Of a stretch of DNA of 6,361 nt, positions 5,620 to 6,361 are shown piece after piece. Every line of letters begins with the position of its first letter. Position 1 is the stretch's first letter. Under the pieces are notes generated by a model. That model did not search any database and had not been told where the DNA came from. It worked only from the letters and a program-made list of their open reading frames with translations. Made by a program: the position numbers and the translations under genes. Source of the stretch: an uncultured bacterium (GTDB lineage: Bacteria > Eisenbacteria > RBG-16-71-46 > CAIMUX01); the NCBI GenBank assembly GCA_946886185.1, contig CAMPIC010000181.1, positions 1 through 6,361 of the forward strand. Reading direction: 5' to 3'.

Positions 5620-6361
5620 CGAGAGGTCCTGACTTGATAGGATAGCCCGAGCTGCAGCGCCCACTCCTGCACGTTTCCGCCATTCTGCTGCACGTCGCGA
5701 TAGACTGTGAACGGAACGCCCGCCGACAACGACATTGCGTCCGTGGGCGTCCACGCCAGAGCCGGGCCCACCGCGACGATCGGTCCTGCGCGCCGGAATC
5801 CGATGGTGTCGCCGAACAGATCGTCGTAGGGAATCCAGGCGAAGTCGGTCGACACGCTCAAGGAAAGACGGCCCAGTGGGCTCTCTCCGATGTTGAAAGG
5901 AGAGATCAGGCTCAGCCGCGCGACGACAGCGTCGGAATCGGAGTTTTTCTCAGGGCCCATGCCGGTCAGCTCATGGCGGAAGTTGTTCCCGCTCGTCGCG
6001 GACGGCGTGAACACATAGCGCGCCGAGAACGCAGCGCCCAGCCGGCTCGCCAATGCAGCGTTGCCTCCCAGCTCGACGATCCCCGCCGCGTTGCCGGTGC
6101 CGGTTTGAGCCGCCAGATCTTTGGTCACCTTGGTCCCGTTCTGCCGGGTGAACTGTCCGTCGGACTCGCCCGTCGGAAGGCGCAGACCCGCGGCGGCGTA
6201 CCAGCGCGGACCGCTCTCTTCATTTCGGAACCAGTACCGGCCCAAGAGGCGGATATCGCCGAGGCCGTTGGCCTCCATCGTCCCGGCCACGCCTCCGAAC
6301 TCGCGACTCTGCTCGGTGTGCACGAACGGGAACTCCCCGACCAGCGTGAAACCTCTCGCGA
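5616..6361 (-). CDS. Outer-membrane beta-barrel (transporter-like) protein, C-terminal part
   Basis: The frame enters from the right edge and ends at TGA 5618-5616; about 247 residues are visible and the N-terminus with signal peptide is missing. A GTG at 6323 is internal, because the frame stays open and strand-like upstream ('GFTLVGEFPFVHTEQ'). The sequence alternates short amphipathic strands with Gly/Asp/Asn turns: 'GLGDIRLLGRYWF', 'YAAAGLRLPTGESDG', 'LGAAFSARYVFTP', 'LGRLSLSVSTDFAWIPYDD', 'GPIVAVGPALAWTPTDAMSLSAGVPFTVYR', 'EWALQLGLSYQV'. The 'GLGD...' plus 'LPTGESDG' pair resembles the putative outer-membrane channel family often labelled 'MetA-pathway of phenol degradation / transporter'. 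Its stop codon overlaps the start of the TusA-like gene by ATGA, so it is co-transcribed with the sulfur cluster and might pass a substrate for it. The barrel call is firm, the subfamily moderate, and the substrate unknown. Confidence 0.8.
   Translation of the reverse strand, partial: ARGFTLVGEFPFVHTEQSREFGGVAGTMEANGLGDIRLLGRYWFRNEESGPRWYAAAGLRLPTGESDGQFTRQNGTKVTKDLAAQTGTGNAAGIVELGGNAALASRLGAAFSARYVFTPSATSGNNFRHELTGMGPEKNSDSDAVVARLSLISPFNIGESPLGRLSLSVSTDFAWIPYDDLFGDTIGFRRAGPIVAVGPALAWTPTDAMSLSAGVPFTVYRDVQQNGGNVQEWALQLGLSYQVRTSR

Overview
The window is GC-rich chromosomal DNA from a bacterium with a Gram-negative envelope. It encodes a C-terminal part of an outer-membrane beta-barrel protein, an exported subtilisin-like protease ending in a FlgD/T9SS-type 'SPNPF ... 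GVYYVRI' sorting-like domain, and a membrane-anchored SH3b protein. The C-terminal domain together with high GC resembles uncultured FCB-type lineages such as Candidatus Eisenbacteria. That assignment is an inference; no rRNA or marker gene is present.

Layout. (1) 1-569, minus: an SH3b-domain membrane protein cut by the left edge. (2) 570-876: a divergent intergenic region with three clear inverted repeats. (3) 877-2616, plus: a secreted S8 serine protease with an intact Asp/His/Ser triad. (4) 2617-2728: a convergent gap with a 7-bp hairpin. (5) 2729-6361, minus: a run of five genes in one direction. In transcription order they are an outer-membrane beta-barrel protein (5' end outside the window), a TusA-like protein starting in an ATGA overlap with it, a DsrE-like protein, a TusA-OsmC fusion, and a MetE-like methyltransferase.

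The main discovery is in the last gene. The MetE-like (cobalamin-independent methionine synthase II family) reading frame is interrupted by one in-frame TGA (3247-3245), and the same frame continues for 171 more codons. All the expected zinc ligands (His-x-Cys, Glu, Cys) lie after that TGA. One base past the TGA the message can fold into a long stem-loop: 8-bp lower stem, 3/1 internal loop, 6-bp upper stem, and a 6-nt apical loop with G at its second position, 18 nt from the TGA. This matches the layout of a bacterial SECIS element, so the gene is best read as one 387-residue selenoprotein with Sec216. A conventional gene caller would split it into two fragments.

The upstream genes are all of sulfur-carrier or thiol-handling families. 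Both TusA modules have a CG pair in place of the classical CPxP, the DsrE protein has a CxxC, and the OsmC domain has lost both of its usual cysteines. I infer that the cluster moves a sulfur (or selenium/methyl-thiol) group to the selenocysteine-containing MetE-like enzyme, possibly on a substrate handled by the outer-membrane protein. The substrate cannot be read from the sequence.
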